A DNA stretch of 64,000 bases. Source: a bacterium (GTDB lineage Bacteria > SAR324 > XYD2-FULL-50-16). Within the stretch, counting starts at the first letter, position 1. Every line of letters starts with the position of its first letter. The notes under the pieces were generated by a model. The model made no database searches. It was not told where the DNA came from and saw only the letters and a program-made list of their open reading frames with translations. Below, in pieces: positions 7,548 through 16,417 of this stretch. The position numbers and the translations under genes are program-made. Location: NCBI GenBank assembly GCA_018829445.1, contig JAHJTV010000076.1, positions 61,059-125,058 of the forward strand, written 5' to 3'.

Positions 7548-8546
7548 ATGGAAACCGTTTATCTCGAATTCAAGAAACAGCTTGCAACCGTTGATTCCTC
7601 AACTGCTCTGGAAAACCTAAAATCGCAATACCTGGGACGCAATGGAGTTTTAAAAAAACTGAAAAGCAACACCGACCTTAAAACCTCTACTACCGAAGAG
7701 AAAAGAGCATTCGGATTGATGTTTAATGAGTTGAAATCTCAGATTCAACTGATGGTGGAAGAAAAGCAGGTAATCCTGGAGCAAAAACCTTCTTCGAATC
7801 CGATTGATTTAACACTCCCGGGGATCAAAAAGGCACCTGGCAGATTACATCCCATCAGCCAGGTGCAGGATGATCTGGAAAATATCTGTCTGAGTATGGG
7901 ATTTAAGGTATTAGGCGGAGCGGAAATGGAAACTGACTATAATAATTTCGCATCACTCAATACCCCCGATGATCACCCTGCCAGGGATATGCAGGATACC
8001 TTCTGGCTGAACAATGGAAAACTGCTGCGAACCCAGACCTCTGCCAATCAGGTGCAAACCCTGCGTCGATACGGCGCTCCCCTGCGAGCGGTCTTCCCCG
8101 GCAAGTGTTTCCGCTATGAAACCACGGATGCTACTCATGAAAACACCTTTTACCAGATGGAAGGATTGGTAGTGGATGAAAACATTTCGATTGCCAATCT
8201 GATTGCCGTCATGAAGGAAATCATTTCGGCCGTCTTCAAAAGAGAGGTAACCGTGCGATTGAGACCGGGTTATTTCCCTTTTGTAGAACCGGCCTTTGAA
8301 CTGGATATTCAATGCCTTATCTGCCATGGCCAAGGCTGTCCCGGATGCAAAAAAGCCGGCTGGCTGGAGTTACTGCCCTGTGGGCTGATTCACCCTGTAG
8401 TCTTAAAAAACGGAAACATAGATGGGGAAAAGTACACCGGTTTCGCCTTCGGATTGGGTTTAACCCGACTGGCGATGATGAAATTTCAGATTCCGGACAT
8501 CCGTCTTTTCAACTCCGGAGATTTCAGATTTCTGGAACAGTTTTAA
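7548..8546 (+). CDS. pheS: Phenylalanine-tRNA ligase alpha subunit
   Basis: Catalytic subunit of the heterotetrameric enzyme charging tRNA-Phe. From the ATG at 7548 it is 332 residues, the usual PheS length. The frame stays open back to a GTG at 7491, but that lies inside the attenuator terminator; AAGAGAG eight bases before 7548 supports the later start. An N-terminal coiled coil (~1-85) is followed by the class II core: motif 2 region CFRYETTDATHENTFYQMEG, LRPGYFPFVEPAFELD, and motif 3 GLGLTRLAMMKFQIPDIR. CLICHGQGCPGCKKAGW is a cysteine-rich loop seen in many PheS. It lies 59 bases before pheT. Confidence 0.97.
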   Translation: METVYLEFKKQLATVDSSTALENLKSQYLGRNGVLKKLKSNTDLKTSTTEEKRAFGLMFNELKSQIQLMVEEKQVILEQKPSSNPIDLTLPGIKKAPGRLHPISQVQDDLENICLSMGFKVLGGAEMETDYNNFASLNTPDDHPARDMQDTFWLNNGKLLRTQTSANQVQTLRRYGAPLRAVFPGKCFRYETTDATHENTFYQMEGLVVDENISIANLIAVMKEIISAVFKREVTVRLRPGYFPFVEPAFELDIQCLICHGQGCPGCKKAGWLELLPCGLIHPVVLKNGNIDGEKYTGFAFGLGLTRLAMMKFQIPDIRLFNSGDFRFLEQF

Positions 8547-8605
8547 TCAATATTTTTATCACCTTTAAAACACCCAAACCAAATACTATTTAGCAGGGGC
8601 TCCCC

Positions 8606-10972
8606 ATGAGACTTTCATTAAACTGGATAAACGATTATGTCGATATTAGTGATATCGATCCCGAATTCCTTGCCCATAAACTAACCATGACCACGGCTGA
8701 AGTTGAAGATATCACCCCTGTCAGAAGACGGCTCAAAAATATTGTGGCAGGAGAAATTGTCTCAGTAAAAACCGTAATAGCCGGCAGAGGCATCAGTGAG
8801 ATAATGGTAAACTGCGGTAATCGGGAAATCAGGACCATAACTACAACAAAAGAGTTAAAACCGGGAATGAAAACCGCATTTGCCAATCTGGGATCGGTTT
8901 TAAACGGAAAGCAATATGTTCAATTAAAGGAGGTTGCCGGAGTAGAGAGCAGGGGAAAGCTGTGCACCCCGAATGACCTTTGCCTGGGAGAAGTCGATGA
9001 CGACGTGCTTCATCTTCCGCATCAGATAAAAAACGGAACCTGTTTAAAGGATCTTATCGCCGAAACAGATACCCTGCTTAATATCGACAACCACAGCCTT
9101 ACCCATCGCCCGGATTTGTGGGGGCACTATGGTTTCGCCCGTGAGATTTCCGCTATTTTACAGAGACCGTTAAAACCTCTTGAGTTGTGGGAGCCGACAG
9201 AGCTCGGAAAGTCAGATTCCGTACCGGTGGAAATCAGAGTTGCATCCGGCTGTCAGGTTTATAATTGTATCCGTCTTGGGAATTTGAGCGTTTCTCCTTC
9301 TTCTCTGGTCATCCAGAGCAGGTTAAACACCCTGGGACAGAGATCGGTCAATTCAATCGTGGATTTGACCAACTATGTAATGCTGGAAACCGGTCAACCA
9401 CTTCATGCTTTTGATGGAGACAGGGTATTAGCCGTCACTGTTGATGAGCTCAACAAAAAACAGCAGTTTGTTACTCTGGATGGCACTCGCAGGAAACTGC
9501 AGAAAAACGATCTGGTCATTCTGGATCAGGAGAACCGTCCTGTTGCCATTGCCGGATTAATGGGAGGATACGACAGTCAGATGACCCCGAAAACAACAAC
9601 CGTGCTATTGGAAAGCGCTAATTTCAGCGGTTCAACCATTCGGAAAACCGCCAACAGACTTAACCTGGCAACCGAAGCCAGCAGAAGATTTGAGAAGCAG
9701 CAACCGCCGATCATGTCGATAACAGCCTTGACAAGGATGGTATACCTGTTGTTAAAAGAGCACCCTACCGTCTCAATCAAATCCCATTTAACAACCAAAG
9801 GAAATCCGCAGGGTGAAACACGATCGCTCGAAATCCCCCTTGATTTTTTCTCCAGGCGAATGGGAACAGCAATCGATGCTGAGACAATCACACACAATCT
9901 GAACGCCATCGGTTTTGAGGTAACCCGGAAAAATCAGCTGCTGCAGGTTGGGATTCCCCCCTTCAGGAGTCAAGCTGATATTTCCATTCCGGAGGATATC
10001 CTGGAGGAGGCCGCCAGATTGCACGGTTATGATAACATCATTCCGATAATGCCCGCCTCTCCCATGGAGGAGAGTTCAAGGGATCCCCAACTTGAATTGG
10101 AGCGAAGCGTCAGGCAAATTCTATCCCTTGATAACCGGTTTCAGGAGATTCAATCCTATAACTGGTTTCATGATGATATTCTCTCTAAGATAAACCATGA
10201 GACAAAGGATTGCATTCGATTAATAAACCCGGTTTCTCCCAAAAATACCCGATTAAGAGACAGTATAGTGCCGAACCTGTTGTCCGTTATGAAGCACAAT
10301 GCAGATCATTGCAACCAGCATAACCTTTTCGAGATTGGACGGATATTCAGTCATGGGCAGGAATCAAGGTCTGTCGCAGTAATTAGCTATACGCAACGAT
10401 CAAAACATGACCCTGAACGCTTTTTTTTGCTCTTGAAAGGGGTGATGGAATCCATCTTTATAGCGCTTGATATGTCAGCTCCTGAGTGTATACAGGATTC
10501 CGAAGTGGGACAGGAATGGCGCCGGGATCATCTCAGACTCTTTGCCGGGGAAAAGCTGCTTGGCAGAATGGGTCTGGTGCCTGAAAATATCTGCAGCGAC
10601 CTAATGAAAGACCACCTGATAGCATGGTTTGAGCTGGATCTTGACATGATGAACGAGCTACCCCGCGGACAGAAGCTGTACAAACCCATTCCCAAGTATC
10701 CCGGTTCCTGGTTTGATTTTTCCGTGCTGTTCCCGGACGATGTCTTGTTTCAGGAGGTTGAAGCCAGATTGGACAAGTATAAAAGCAGTCTTCTCAGGAA
10801 AAGAACTTATCTCTATAAATACAAAGGGGATAAAATCAGGAAAAATATGACATCCTACACCTATCGATACGAATTGGCAGTCATTGATAGGACATTGTCA
10901 AGTGAGGATCTGGAGAATTTCCATATTGACCTGGTTGATTATTTCAACAAGGAGGGAATCCAGGTAAGGTAG
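8606..10972 (+). CDS. pheT: Phenylalanine-tRNA ligase beta subunit
   Basis: 788 residues, normal for bacterial PheT, with AGGGG upstream of the ATG. Domains in order: N-terminal strand and EMAP-like tRNA-binding domain (~40-150), B3/4 editing domain (~210-380, with NSIVDLTNYVMLETGQPLHAFD and VAIAGLMGG), B5 DNA-binding-like domain (~405-480, PPFRSQADISIPEDILEEAAR), a degenerate class II core (~490-680), and a C-terminal FDX-ACB anticodon-binding domain (~695-788, KYPGSWFDFSVLFPDD). It is co-transcribed with pheS behind the double attenuator. A GC-rich hairpin follows the stop. Confidence 0.97.
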   Translation: MRLSLNWINDYVDISDIDPEFLAHKLTMTTAEVEDITPVRRRLKNIVAGEIVSVKTVIAGRGISEIMVNCGNREIRTITTTKELKPGMKTAFANLGSVLNGKQYVQLKEVAGVESRGKLCTPNDLCLGEVDDDVLHLPHQIKNGTCLKDLIAETDTLLNIDNHSLTHRPDLWGHYGFAREISAILQRPLKPLELWEPTELGKSDSVPVEIRVASGCQVYNCIRLGNLSVSPSSLVIQSRLNTLGQRSVNSIVDLTNYVMLETGQPLHAFDGDRVLAVTVDELNKKQQFVTLDGTRRKLQKNDLVILDQENRPVAIAGLMGGYDSQMTPKTTTVLLESANFSGSTIRKTANRLNLATEASRRFEKQQPPIMSITALTRMVYLLLKEHPTVSIKSHLTTKGNPQGETRSLEIPLDFFSRRMGTAIDAETITHNLNAIGFEVTRKNQLLQVGIPPFRSQADISIPEDILEEAARLHGYDNIIPIMPASPMEESSRDPQLELERSVRQILSLDNRFQEIQSYNWFHDDILSKINHETKDCIRLINPVSPKNTRLRDSIVPNLLSVMKHNADHCNQHNLFEIGRIFSHGQESRSVAVISYTQRSKHDPERFFLLLKGVMESIFIALDMSAPECIQDSEVGQEWRRDHLRLFAGEKLLGRMGLVPENICSDLMKDHLIAWFELDLDMMNELPRGQKLYKPIPKYPGSWFDFSVLFPDDVLFQEVEARLDKYKSSLLRKRTYLYKYKGDKIRKNMTSYTYRYELAVIDRTLSSEDLENFHIDLVDYFNKEGIQVR

Positions 10973-10973
10973 C

Positions 10974-10998
10974 CCCCCCTTCCCAAGAGAGAAGGGGG
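10974..10998. terminator. Possible hairpin between convergent pheT and ALDH genes
   Basis: A C-rich arm and GAAGGGGG form an 8-bp stem in the 35 bases separating the two stop codons. There is no T-run on either side, so intrinsic termination is uncertain. Confidence 0.35.
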
Positions 10999-11007
10999 AT
11001 TGAATCA

Positions 11008-12366
11008 TCATTGAATACAGATGGTCTTGATATTAACGAACTCTTTTATGCCGTAGTCGGCAAGTTCACGCCCATAACCCGAGCGTTTGACACCGCCGAA
11101 CGGCATGTTCGGCATGGAGGTGGTTATGCCGTTGACAAACACCATTCCCGATTCGATCTCCCTGGCCAGACGTTCTCCACGAGCAAGGTCACGGGTCCAG
11201 AGACTCGCACCTAAACCGTAAGAGGTATCATTGGCGACTGCGATCGCTTCCTCTTCGTTCCTGACAACTATATTGGCAGCTACCGGGCCGAATGTCTCTT
11301 CATCATATGCAGGCATGCCTTTCTTGACATTTCCAAGAATGGTAGGCGCATAGTAATTTCCTGGTCTATCCAGCTTGTGTCCACCGGTTATCAACTCTGC
11401 TCCCATCTGAATACTCTTTTCCACCTGGGCATGCAGTTCATCCATCAGATCGGGTCTGGACATGGGTGCTACTTGTGTTGTTTCATCTGCTGGATCTCCG
11501 ATCATCAGTGCTTCTGTTGCTTTCTTCTGTAGTTCCTGGAATTGGGCCCTAACTGATTCAACTATAATAAATCGCTTGGCGGCAGTACAGGTCTGACCAC
11601 AATTCAGATTTCTGGCGGTTACTGCCATCTGGGCACATTTTTCAAGATTTGCATCTTCCAGTACAATAAAAGGATCTGAACCTCCTAATTCAAGAACTAA
11701 TTTTTTCAGCTGCCTTCCAGCTGTTTCAGCGACTTTACTCCCGGCAGACTCACTCCCAGTGAGAGAAATCGCTTTAACTATAGGGTTTTCGATCACTGCT
11801 TTGACCTGACTTGAAGAGATCAAAAGAGATCTGAACAGATTCTCTGGGAAACCGGCCTTTTGCAGAATCTCCTCAATCTTAAGTGCAGATCCCATGACAT
11901 TGGAGGCATGCTTCAATACGCCGGCATTTCCAGCCATTAAACCGGGCGCAATAAACCGGAATACCTGCCAGAAAGGAAAATTCCATGGCATAACAACCAG
12001 AATCGTACCAAGAGGATCGAAACCGACAAAACTCTTTTTGTACGATGTCTCCACAATTTCATCCTGAAGAATCCTCTCCGCATTTTCAGCATAGTAGATA
12101 CAACCAAGGGCACATTTTTCAATCTCCATGCGAGATTCTTTGATGATCTTGCCCATCTCAGCCGTCATGATACCTGCACACTCGTCTCTCTCTTTGATCA
12201 GAATTTCGGCAGCTTTTTTCATCAGACCGGAACGCTCTGCAAACGTGGTTTTTCGCCAGGAATGCCAGTCTTTGTCAACCAGTTTAATTATATTCTGCAC
12301 TTCTGCTGGAGTGTATTCCGCATACTCCTTGATCAACTTGTCATTAGCGGGATTAATGCTTTTCAT
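11008..12366 (-). CDS. NAD(P)-dependent aldehyde dehydrogenase, succinate-semialdehyde (Sad/YneI) type
   Basis: 452 residues, the short subgroup close in layout to E. coli Sad. The Rossmann and catalytic motifs are present: VMPWNFPFWQVFRFIAPGLM (cofactor domain), LVLELGGSDPFIVL (general-base Glu), NCGQTCTAAKR (catalytic Cys) and EETFGPVAAN. The N terminus starts directly with SINPANDKLI, as in Sad-type enzymes. It oxidises an aldehyde, probably succinate semialdehyde, to the acid; exact substrate is inferred. AAGG six bases upstream supports the start. Its upstream region (12403-12532) is a diverged copy of that upstream of the AOR gene. Confidence 0.85.
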   Translation of the reverse strand: MKSINPANDKLIKEYAEYTPAEVQNIIKLVDKDWHSWRKTTFAERSGLMKKAAEILIKERDECAGIMTAEMGKIIKESRMEIEKCALGCIYYAENAERILQDEIVETSYKKSFVGFDPLGTILVVMPWNFPFWQVFRFIAPGLMAGNAGVLKHASNVMGSALKIEEILQKAGFPENLFRSLLISSSQVKAVIENPIVKAISLTGSESAGSKVAETAGRQLKKLVLELGGSDPFIVLEDANLEKCAQMAVTARNLNCGQTCTAAKRFIIVESVRAQFQELQKKATEALMIGDPADETTQVAPMSRPDLMDELHAQVEKSIQMGAELITGGHKLDRPGNYYAPTILGNVKKGMPAYDEETFGPVAANIVVRNEEEAIAVANDTSYGLGASLWTRDLARGERLAREIESGMVFVNGITTSMPNMPFGGVKRSGYGRELADYGIKEFVNIKTICIQ

Positions 12367-12404
12367 GATAGCCTTAAATAATCGATTACTTCGAATTGAT
12401 TGAG

Positions 12405-12650
12405 ATAGTATCCTCCAAAAGAAGGAACAGTTACAGCAACATAGCTACAATCCTATTTCTATCGATTTTGCAGTTTTTATACAAATCATTTTTTCTAATT
12501 GGATTCATTAGTTGACCTTATCGGCCTATTTATCAAAGTCGATACCGTAGTCCCATCCTCCAGCAGAGTCCACTGGCATCAAGATCCTTTCTTGTATCGA
12601 ACAAATCGTCTTCCGCCGGCTGAACCTGTCTAAACATCAGAGTTATCGCT
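12405..12650 (-). repeat. Diverged direct repeat, copy A
   Basis: About 240 bases align with 16150-16400 in the same orientation. The shared block covers the last ~40 codons of an outer-membrane-like gene plus ~130 bases beyond its stop. Landmarks present in both: the downstream stretch TTCTAATTGGATTCATTAG, and protein endings GLRYRL and GLRYRF followed by TGA. In both places the non-coding part leads into an aldehyde-oxidising enzyme gene. Confidence 0.75.
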
Positions 12651-12829
12651 ATTCCGAAGCCGTCCTTTTCCCATAATCCCCAGTCAAATCCCAATCCGTA
12701 CCATTGAGACTTAACCCGTTGTGACTCATCAATATTACAACCAAGAAAATCGTTTTGCCCTTCGCGTTTTGATACGGTTGTTTCATTGGGCATTCCAGCT
12801 TCCACTGCCAGGCGAAGCATATCACCCAT
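12533..12829 (-). pseudogene. Remnant of an outer-membrane-like protein gene (C-terminal part)
   Basis: 98 residues, open to an ATG. The C-terminal half (WYGLGFDWGLWEKDGFGIA ... ASGLCWRMGLRYRL) has alternating aromatic and hydrophobic residues, like a final outer-membrane beta strand. It shares ~40 residues with the fragment at 16283-16403, where the ending is aromatic (Phe). There is no signal peptide or recognisable N-terminal domain, so I regard it as the 3' end of a decayed gene. A small intact gene of unknown function is the alternative. Confidence 0.5.
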
Positions 12830-13050
12830 TACATACCCTACACTTAAATCCTTTTATTTTTACTAAGAGGTAAGATAGCTCTCCCCCCTCCCTGAAAAGA
12901 GGAGGTCGACAGGCAAATATTTCAATAACACCTTGGGATAGGATCATCGTACTATTAAGAAAATTGTAAGAGGAACGAAATGGCAAGAAGGATCAAAAAG
13001 GGAGATAATTCGGCGATATTGATTTTTTGCGACAAAACCTATTATTTTTG
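12830..13050. other. Short intergenic stretch
   Basis: Contains a purine-rich segment with opposed CCCTCCC and GGAGG near 12876-12906, and no convincing gene or terminator. It separates the AOR/OYE/ThiS operon end from the outer-membrane-like remnant. Confidence 0.3.
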
Positions 13051-13251
13051 TTAACCACCTTCAGCAGGAATGATGATAAAAATGGAATCAGCTTCTTTCA
13101 GTTTATATATATCCCATTGATTTTTTAGCACGATGGTGCCATTGACAACGACGACCAATCCGCTATTTCCGTTCTTGCCTTGTTCTTTTATTAAATCGGA
13201 GATTGTGTCGCCATTGAATTGAATAATTTCCCGATTGACTTCAATTTTCAT
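13051..13251 (-). CDS. ThiS/MoaD-family ubiquitin-like sulfur carrier protein
   Basis: 66 residues ending in the diagnostic Gly-Gly (IIIPAEGG). The beta-grasp pattern is clear: IEVNREIIQFNGDTISDLI at the start and VVVVNGTIVLKNQWDIYKL in the middle, like ThiS. Such proteins are adenylated and thiocarboxylated at the terminal glycine to donate sulfur for thiamine, molybdopterin or other cofactors. It is the last gene of the AOR operon, 5 bases after the OYE-family stop. A role in tungstopterin synthesis is therefore plausible, but thiazole synthesis cannot be excluded; no thiF/moeB or thiG is nearby. Confidence 0.85.
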   Translation of the reverse strand: MKIEVNREIIQFNGDTISDLIKEQGKNGNSGLVVVVNGTIVLKNQWDIYKLKEADSIFIIIPAEGG

Positions 13252-13256
13252 GTAAA

Positions 13257-14273
13257 TTATCCAATGTTATGCTGAGCCCGGAGATACTGAATGGGCCAGT
13301 CAATGGATGATTTCAACTCGCTTGAAGTCCTTAATACCCAGTAAGGATTTCTCAGCAGCTCTCGCCCCAGCGCAATCAGATCGGCTCGTTTGTTTTGCAG
13401 AATTTCTTCAGCCAGGATCGGAGAGTCAAGCTTACCAACAGCAATGGTCGGCAGTTTCAATTGTTGTCTGATAATTTCGGAGAATTTCACCTGGTAGCCG
13501 GGAAAAGCCGGTATCTCAGTATCATCAACCACACCACCTGAGCTGACATGTACAATATCAATCAAACTTTTTATCGGATTCAATAGTTCGCCAAAGTTTT
13601 CCGGGTGGTTTCCGCCTGCCTTATAATCCTCTGCAGATATTCTGACTGATATTGGTTTGTCTGAAGAGAGCTGCCGCCGGGCTCTTTCCAAAATTTGCTG
13701 TAGAAACAAAGAACGATTCTGACCATATTCGTCTGTTCTTAGATTGCTGAGAGGTGATAGGAACTGATTTATGAGGTACCCGTGAGCAGCATGAATTTCA
13801 ATAAAATCAGCCCCTGTCAGATCAGCCCTTTGCACTGCAGCTGAAAAGGCATCAATAATCTTCTCAATTTCAGCATGATCCAACTCTTCAGGCAGTTGGT
13901 ATTTATTATTGAATCGAACAGGGCTGGGCGCCACAATCGGCTCGTTAAAAATATCAGCTTTTCTGCCGGCATGCGATATTTGAATGCCAACTTTGCAGCC
14001 ATAGCTCTGGCATTTCTCAATTATCTGTGCAAGTGGTTTGATATGATTATCACTCCACAACCCCAGGTCTTTATTGGAAATCCTTCCCCTGGGCTCAACT
14101 GCTGTTGCTTCCAGAATGATGGCGCCTACCTGGCCAACAGCTCTGGAGACATAGTGAATTTCATGCCATGATTGAGGAAACCCGTCTTCACCGGCTGAAT
14201 ACTGGCACATGGGTGCCATGATGATTCTATTTTTGAGGTGCATTCCCCTTAAAAAAAATGGATCAAAAAGCAT
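13257..14273 (-). CDS. NADH:flavin oxidoreductase, old yellow enzyme family (YqjM type)
   Basis: 338 residues, the single-domain YqjM-like class without the 4Fe-4S and NAD domains of 2,4-dienoyl-CoA reductase. Motifs: IMAPMCQYSA with the Cys and Tyr typical of YqjM-type enzymes, ISHAGRKA, EIHAAHGYLINQFLSPLSN, RTDEYG, and VGKLDSP ... LIALGRELLRNP for FMN phosphate. These enzymes reduce activated C=C bonds of enals and enones using NAD(P)H. Sitting between an AOR gene (40 bases upstream) and a ThiS/MoaD-like gene (5 bases downstream) suggests the substrate is an unsaturated aldehyde or the product of one. Confidence 0.9.
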   Translation of the reverse strand: MLFDPFFLRGMHLKNRIIMAPMCQYSAGEDGFPQSWHEIHYVSRAVGQVGAIILEATAVEPRGRISNKDLGLWSDNHIKPLAQIIEKCQSYGCKVGIQISHAGRKADIFNEPIVAPSPVRFNNKYQLPEELDHAEIEKIIDAFSAAVQRADLTGADFIEIHAAHGYLINQFLSPLSNLRTDEYGQNRSLFLQQILERARRQLSSDKPISVRISAEDYKAGGNHPENFGELLNPIKSLIDIVHVSSGGVVDDTEIPAFPGYQVKFSEIIRQQLKLPTIAVGKLDSPILAEEILQNKRADLIALGRELLRNPYWVLRTSSELKSSIDWPIQYLRAQHNIG

Positions 14274-14313
14274 GATTTATCCTTGTTTTTGGTTGGCAGC
14301 ATCTGCAGAAGTT

Positions 14314-16050
14314 TTATTTACAGTATCGTTGCCGACGGATCTGATTATACTCTTCCAACATGATCATAAAGTCTTCTTCATTTAACGTCTCACCTTCAAC
14401 AGTCGCTTCTTTAAAGAAGCGTTTGGGTAAGGTATCAGCTTCAGTACCAATTCCTTCTCTTGCATTGTATTCCCTAGTTCTCTGGGTTATGGTGTTGGCA
14501 AAAAACTCAAGCTCTGACTTGGACATGGCCATTCCAGTAACAGCCTCAATGATCTCACCGAGTTCTTCCCATTGATCAAAATCCCTGAAAAATCGGCACA
14601 AAATCAAGCAGTCAAAAATGGCCGATCTGTCTTCATAGTCAATGTGGAGTTCGGCTTTTCCTTTAATCTGCTCTTTTGGGATTTGACCTGAGATTTCCGC
14701 TTTGTAAAAGGTTCCTCTCAGATGACAGGCTCCCCTGGCTGATGTGGCATAGGAAAGCGCCATTCCCTTTAAAGCTCGTGGATCGTATCCGGCCGGTTCA
14801 AGCCCTTTCACGTGGATAGCGATCTCTTCAAGATCGAGATCTTTGGCTGCCTCTTTGATCCCTTTGGCCAGGACTTTGCCAAATCCTTTGTTATGACTTA
14901 TTAAATAAAACAGTTCGACCACTTTATCCGGCTGATTATAATCAATTTTATAATCGGACTTTTCACGTTTATAGGCCTCAATTGCGAATGCAGCCATGTT
15001 GCCCGCACTCATGGTATCAATGCCTAACCTGTCACAAACATCGTTTAGATTCACTACCTCTTCGAATGAATTCGTTTTGATGAGCCCACCCAACGCATAA
15101 AGATTTTCATATTCCGGACCTTCAATCATCAGATCTTTATGTCTTCCCTTCAATACTCTTGTTTTCTTGGTGCATCGTAGAAAACAGGCAGGACAGGCAT
15201 GGGCAGTAACCTCGCAATTATCAAGCATATAATCGGCATTTATTTTCTCGAAGTCCTCGAAATGTCCAGCTTTCCAATATTCGGTAGGGAATGCTTTATT
15301 GGAATTCATTGTCGAAACCATCATCGGGGTACCCATCTGCTTATAAAGTGAGGTGGCCGGTGATACCTTTCCTTTATCAGCAACAGTTTTATTCACCTTG
15401 GAAAGCAGCTCAGAATCGGCAATCTCGGCCTTTTTCTTACCAAAAAAACTGATCCCCTTGAGATTTTTGGATCCAAAAATCGCTCCAAAACCACATCTTC
15501 CAATGCTTCTCCAGCGGTCCGACTTAATGCAGGCAAATCGAACCCGGTTTTCTCCAGCAGGTCCTATGACCATAACGCCTGCTTTTGGTGCTGAACGTTC
15601 TGCAATATAATCCCCGGCACCATACGTTTCCATACCTTTTAACAATGTGGCATCTTCAAAGGAAACGCCGTCTTCGTCGATCTTGAGATAGCAAAGCTGA
15701 TCGCTTTTCCCTTTAATAATAATGGCATCGATCCCACAACCTTTTATTTTTGGCGCAAGAGTGCCACCACAATAGGACTCAGCAAAGCCTCCGGTCGCGG
15801 GGCTTTTGCCATACACACCATAACGGGATTGTCCCCAGATTTTAGTGCCGGTCACAGGACCCACACAAATAATGACCAGGGCTTCGGGGGATAACGGATC
15901 GACACCAACAGGATTTTCTTCAAGCAGGTAGTGTGTGCCAAGCCCCTTCCCTCCCAGAGTGGTCTTTAAGACACTGTCTGAAATACTATCATATTGGTAG
16001 TCTTTATTCGACAGATCAATTCGTAATAACCTGTTAAAAAAACCTTTCAA
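14314..16050 (-). CDS. Tungsten-type aldehyde:ferredoxin oxidoreductase
   Basis: 578 residues from a TTG start with GAGG six bases upstream. The N-terminal domain has the AOR signatures TTLGGKGLGTHYLL, GPVTGTKIWGQSRYG and AESYCGGTLAPKIK. The 4Fe-4S ligands are CPACFLRC (Cys-x2-Cys-x3-Cys, ~290) and a distal cysteine in FDCLILCRF (~507). It should oxidise aldehydes to acids, or run in reverse, with ferredoxin as electron carrier and a bis-pterin tungsten or molybdenum cofactor. It leads the operon with an OYE-family reductase and a ThiS/MoaD-like protein. Relatives include benzoyl-CoA-reductase-like and GOR/FOR enzymes, so the aldehyde is unknown. Confidence 0.93.
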   Translation of the reverse strand: MKGFFNRLLRIDLSNKDYQYDSISDSVLKTTLGGKGLGTHYLLEENPVGVDPLSPEALVIICVGPVTGTKIWGQSRYGVYGKSPATGGFAESYCGGTLAPKIKGCGIDAIIIKGKSDQLCYLKIDEDGVSFEDATLLKGMETYGAGDYIAERSAPKAGVMVIGPAGENRVRFACIKSDRWRSIGRCGFGAIFGSKNLKGISFFGKKKAEIADSELLSKVNKTVADKGKVSPATSLYKQMGTPMMVSTMNSNKAFPTEYWKAGHFEDFEKINADYMLDNCEVTAHACPACFLRCTKKTRVLKGRHKDLMIEGPEYENLYALGGLIKTNSFEEVVNLNDVCDRLGIDTMSAGNMAAFAIEAYKREKSDYKIDYNQPDKVVELFYLISHNKGFGKVLAKGIKEAAKDLDLEEIAIHVKGLEPAGYDPRALKGMALSYATSARGACHLRGTFYKAEISGQIPKEQIKGKAELHIDYEDRSAIFDCLILCRFFRDFDQWEELGEIIEAVTGMAMSKSELEFFANTITQRTREYNAREGIGTEADTLPKRFFKEATVEGETLNEEDFMIMLEEYNQIRRQRYCK

Positions 16051-16282
16051 GTGAACCTCATTGTTGAATTGTTGTAAATCCGTTGATTTGATTTTGCTGT
16101 TTCATGAGACCAGTCTAATTTTGATTGCTTCGCAACTTCGGTCTGATTGGGATGGAATCCTCCGAAAGAGGGAACAGTTACCGCATAATAGCCATAATCC
16201 TATTTCTATCGTTTTTGCCGTTTTTATACAAATCTTTTTTTCTAATTGGATTCATTAGGTGACCTTATCGGCACGGTGCTTA
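16051..16282. promoter_or_regulatory. Upstream region of the AOR operon, similar to that of the ALDH gene
   Basis: The stretch from about 16150 on matches 12403-12532 ahead of the ALDH gene, including GGAACAGTTAC and TTCTAATTGGATTCATTAG. It likely contains the AOR promoter. Conservation in front of two unrelated aldehyde-oxidising enzymes could mean shared regulation or simply a common origin with the adjoining gene remnant. Confidence 0.45.
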
Positions 16283-16400
16283 TCAGAACCGATACCTCAA
16301 TCCCATTCCCCAATAGAGCCCACTGGTGTTAAGATCCAAGCCTGTGTCAAACAGATCACCTTCGGTTAGCTGAACCTGAAGAAACATCAGCGTAATACCT
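16150..16400 (-). repeat. Diverged direct repeat, copy B
   Basis: Partner of the block at 12405-12650, same orientation, about 3.75 kb apart. The pair brackets the AOR/OYE/ThiS operon. Identity is high but interrupted by small indels, so the duplication is old. Confidence 0.75.
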
Positions 16401-16403
16401 GCT
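16283..16403 (-). pseudogene. Truncated second copy of outer-membrane-like gene 3' end
   Basis: About 40 codons ending GITLMFLQVQLTEGDLFDT ... GLYWGMGLRYRF then TGA (16283-16285). They are homologous to the C terminus of the remnant at 12533-12829 (AITLMFRQVQ ... GLRYRL). Upstream the similarity stops abruptly next to the stop codon of the DUF6279-like gene (16418), so this is only a fragment. Confidence 0.65.
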
Positions 16404-16417
16404 GGAATCCAATGGGA

